From assembly GCA_038257245.1 (NCBI GenBank), contig JBBSJL010000024.1:1-7634 (forward strand): a stretch of DNA of 7,634 bases. The letters run 5' to 3'. Shown here in pieces: positions 7,352-7,634 of the stretch; positions within the stretch are counted from its first letter, which is position 1, and each line of letters starts with the position of its first letter. The notes beneath the pieces were generated by a model. The model worked only from the letters and a program-made list of their open reading frames with translations. It did no database searches and was not told where the DNA came from. Position numbers and translations under genes: made by a program. The DNA is from JAGQNP01 sp038257245. Lineage in GTDB: Bacteria > Patescibacteriota > Saccharimonadia > Saccharimonadales > JACQNP01.

Positions 7352-7380
7352 AGTATAACGCACAACTACAGATTGAAGAA
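7352..7380 (-). promoter_or_regulatory. promoter of the vanY-like gene
   Basis: On the minus strand, TATACT (7352-7357, 5 of 6 to TATAAT) lies 10 nt before the ATG at 7341. At 17-bp spacing the -35 would be TTCTTC (7375-7380), a poor match. There is no Shine-Dalgarno between the box and the ATG. Transcription would start about 3-4 nt before the ATG, which rules out the upstream TTG as the start codon for this promoter. Confidence 0.5.
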
Positions 7381-7401
7381 TTGTTAAATTTAAGTTAAAC
7401 T
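7373..7401 (+). promoter_or_regulatory. promoter of tRNA-Gln
   Basis: TTGAAG (7373-7378) and TAAACT (7396-7401), each 4 of 6 to consensus, are separated by exactly 17 bp. The start would fall near 7408, leaving a 5' leader of roughly 17 nt to be removed by RNase P. The -35 overlaps the -35 position of the divergent vanY-like promoter. Confidence 0.4.
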
Positions 7402-7409
7402 TTATCTGT

Positions 7410-7574
7410 TCAACCAACAATCGATGGGGCGTGGCCAAGTGGTAAGGCACCAGTTTTTGGTACTGGTATTCGCAGGTTCGAATCCTGCCGCCCCAGCCAT
7501 ACAGAACGCAAGCGTTCCTCAAGCTTCTTACGACCCCTGTTATTGGGGTCTTTTTTGTTGGTTTGGTTACTCAT
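7410..7574 (-). CDS. small hypothetical ORF (54 aa), antisense to tRNA-Gln
   Basis: An ATG at 7574 follows a perfect AGGAGG (7581-7586, minus) at the ideal 6-nt spacing, the only such Shine-Dalgarno in the window. The product begins MSNQTNKKDPNNRGRKK, then LEERLRSVW, and is Lys/Arg/Asn-rich for about 25 residues. After that the frame runs antisense through the whole tRNA-Gln gene and ends at TGA (7410-7412). The tRNA-derived second half is unlikely to be selected as protein, and the tRNA terminator lies inside the frame. I do not recognise the product. It may be a real small gene, a leader peptide, or the preserved 5' end of a gene cut off by the tRNA region. The start codon can pair into a hairpin (7569-7600). 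Confidence 0.27.
   Translation of the reverse strand: MSNQTNKKDPNNRGRKKLEERLRSVWLGRQDSNLRIPVPKTGALPLGHAPSIVG
7425..7499 (+). tRNA. tRNA-Gln (anticodon UUG)
   Basis: A complete 75-nt cloverleaf including encoded CCA. Acceptor stem TGGGGCG/CGCCCCA (7 bp), D stem GCC/GGC, anticodon stem CCAGT/ACTGG around the loop TTTTGGT with anticodon TTG at 7457-7459, 5-nt variable loop, and T arm GCAGG-TTCGAAT-CCTGC. The weak first pair U1-A72 and discriminator G73 are the classic glutamine identity elements, which supports Gln independently of the anticodon. It reads CAA, and CAG by wobble. It is a lone tRNA with its own promoter and terminator. Confidence 0.97.
7504..7517 (+). repeat. small inverted repeat between tRNA and terminator
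   Basis: GAACGC and GCGTTC flank AA, a near-perfect 14-nt palindrome 4 nt after the tRNA's CCA end. As RNA it gives a short hairpin (about 5 bp with a 4-nt loop) in the 3' trailer of the tRNA precursor. No T-run follows, so it is not itself a terminator. It could affect 3' trimming. Confidence 0.45.
7532..7556 (+). terminator. intrinsic terminator of tRNA-Gln
   Basis: GACCCC (7532-7537) pairs with GGGGTC (7545-7550) across a 7-nt loop, followed at once by TTTTTT (7551-7556). GC-rich stem plus T-tract on the plus strand, 33 nt after the tRNA, is the textbook form of a Rho-independent terminator. It is the only strong one seen in the window. Confidence 0.9.
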
Positions 7575-7600
7575 ATCTTACCTCCTATGATTTTATGAGT
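7569..7600 (-). promoter_or_regulatory. possible start-site hairpin of the small minus-strand ORF
   Basis: On the minus strand ACTCATA (7594-7600) can pair with TATGAGT (7569-7575), 7 bp with an 18-nt loop. The loop contains the AGGAGG and the 3' arm contains the ATG start codon. A nearer TCATA (7586-7590) can pair with the same TATGA using a shorter loop, so two alternative folds compete for the start codon. Both stems are AU-rich and weak. Confidence 0.3.
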
Positions 7601-7612
7601 TTCTATAACATT

Positions 7613-7634
7613 ATTCGCGATTGCATACGCGAAT
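7613..7634. repeat. 22-bp imperfect dyad, operator-like
   Basis: ATTCGCG (7613-7619) and CGCGAAT (7628-7634) form a 7-bp inverted repeat, and two further central pairs also match, so 9 of 11 positions are symmetric. It lies 39 bp upstream of the small minus-strand start codon, a place where a dimeric repressor or activator could bind. The window ends exactly at its last base, so a T-run and a role as plus-strand terminator cannot be excluded. Confidence 0.4.

Noticed and set aside
7342..7365. Upstream TTG start for the vanY-like gene (8 more residues)
   Set aside because: It lies upstream of the likely -10 box TATACT and has no Shine-Dalgarno; the ATG at 7341 fits the promoter and gives a normal basic N-terminus before the membrane anchor.
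7286..7522. Minus-strand 78-residue ORF across the tRNA and the vanY-like 5' end
   Set aside because: It runs antisense through tRNA-Gln (typical 'GGRIRTCEY' tRNA-antisense peptide) and then overlaps the vanY-like coding start in another frame; no ribosome binding site.
1..7634. CRISPR array, insertion sequence, toxin-antitoxin or phage genes
   Set aside because: No regularly spaced repeats, transposase or integrase motifs, terminal inverted repeats or defence-protein domains were seen on either strand.

Overview
The window looks like a compact, moderately AT-rich bacterial chromosome segment, most likely from a Patescibacteria/CPR lineage of the Saccharibacteria (TM7) type. This placement is an inference. 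It rests on tight gene packing, the absence of Shine-Dalgarno sequences before almost every gene, a cysteinyl-tRNA synthetase with a HIGN signature, and tandem PimA-like glycosyltransferases beside a VanY-like peptidase and an AI-2E-family membrane protein. TGA acts as a stop (ends of the DHH gene and of the upstream glycosyltransferase), so the TGA-recoding CPR groups (Gracilibacteria/Absconditabacteria) are unlikely.

Left part, plus strand (1-2066): the 3' part of a DHH/DHHA1 phosphoesterase gene (NrnA/RecJ-like), then 12 bp later a complete cysS. This pair runs head-on into a minus-strand block, and the two stop codons are only 3 bp apart.

Middle, minus strand (read right to left, 7341 to 2070): an exported VanY-like M15 peptidase, an alpha/beta hydrolase, two tandem GT4 glycosyltransferases of PimA type, and an AI-2E/PerM-family membrane protein. 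The two glycosyltransferases overlap by an ATGA junction, and the AI-2E gene starts 1 bp after the second one stops. These three are almost certainly co-transcribed. The hydrolase and the first glycosyltransferase have their own promoter-like elements. Together the block reads as a cell-envelope module: peptidoglycan trimming outside the cell, glycosyl transfer to a lipid or other acceptor at the inner membrane face, an acyl-ester type hydrolase and a membrane transporter. The shared role is inferred from context only.

Right end (7366-7634): a complete tRNA-Gln(UUG) with encoded CCA, its own promoter back-to-back with the vanY-like promoter, and a strong intrinsic terminator. Beyond it, on the minus strand, is a small ORF with the only perfect Shine-Dalgarno in the window. 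Its start codon can be folded into a hairpin, and a 22-bp operator-like dyad lies at the window edge.

The most notable signals are: (1) -10-like hexamers 6-11 nt before the ATG of most genes with no Shine-Dalgarno, suggesting leaderless or near-leaderless mRNAs; (2) a VanY-like peptidase with Glu in place of the usual third zinc-ligand His; (3) the SD-bearing small ORF antisense to tRNA-Gln, with a foldable start site and a nearby dyad. No CRISPR array, insertion sequence, phage gene or defence system is visible.
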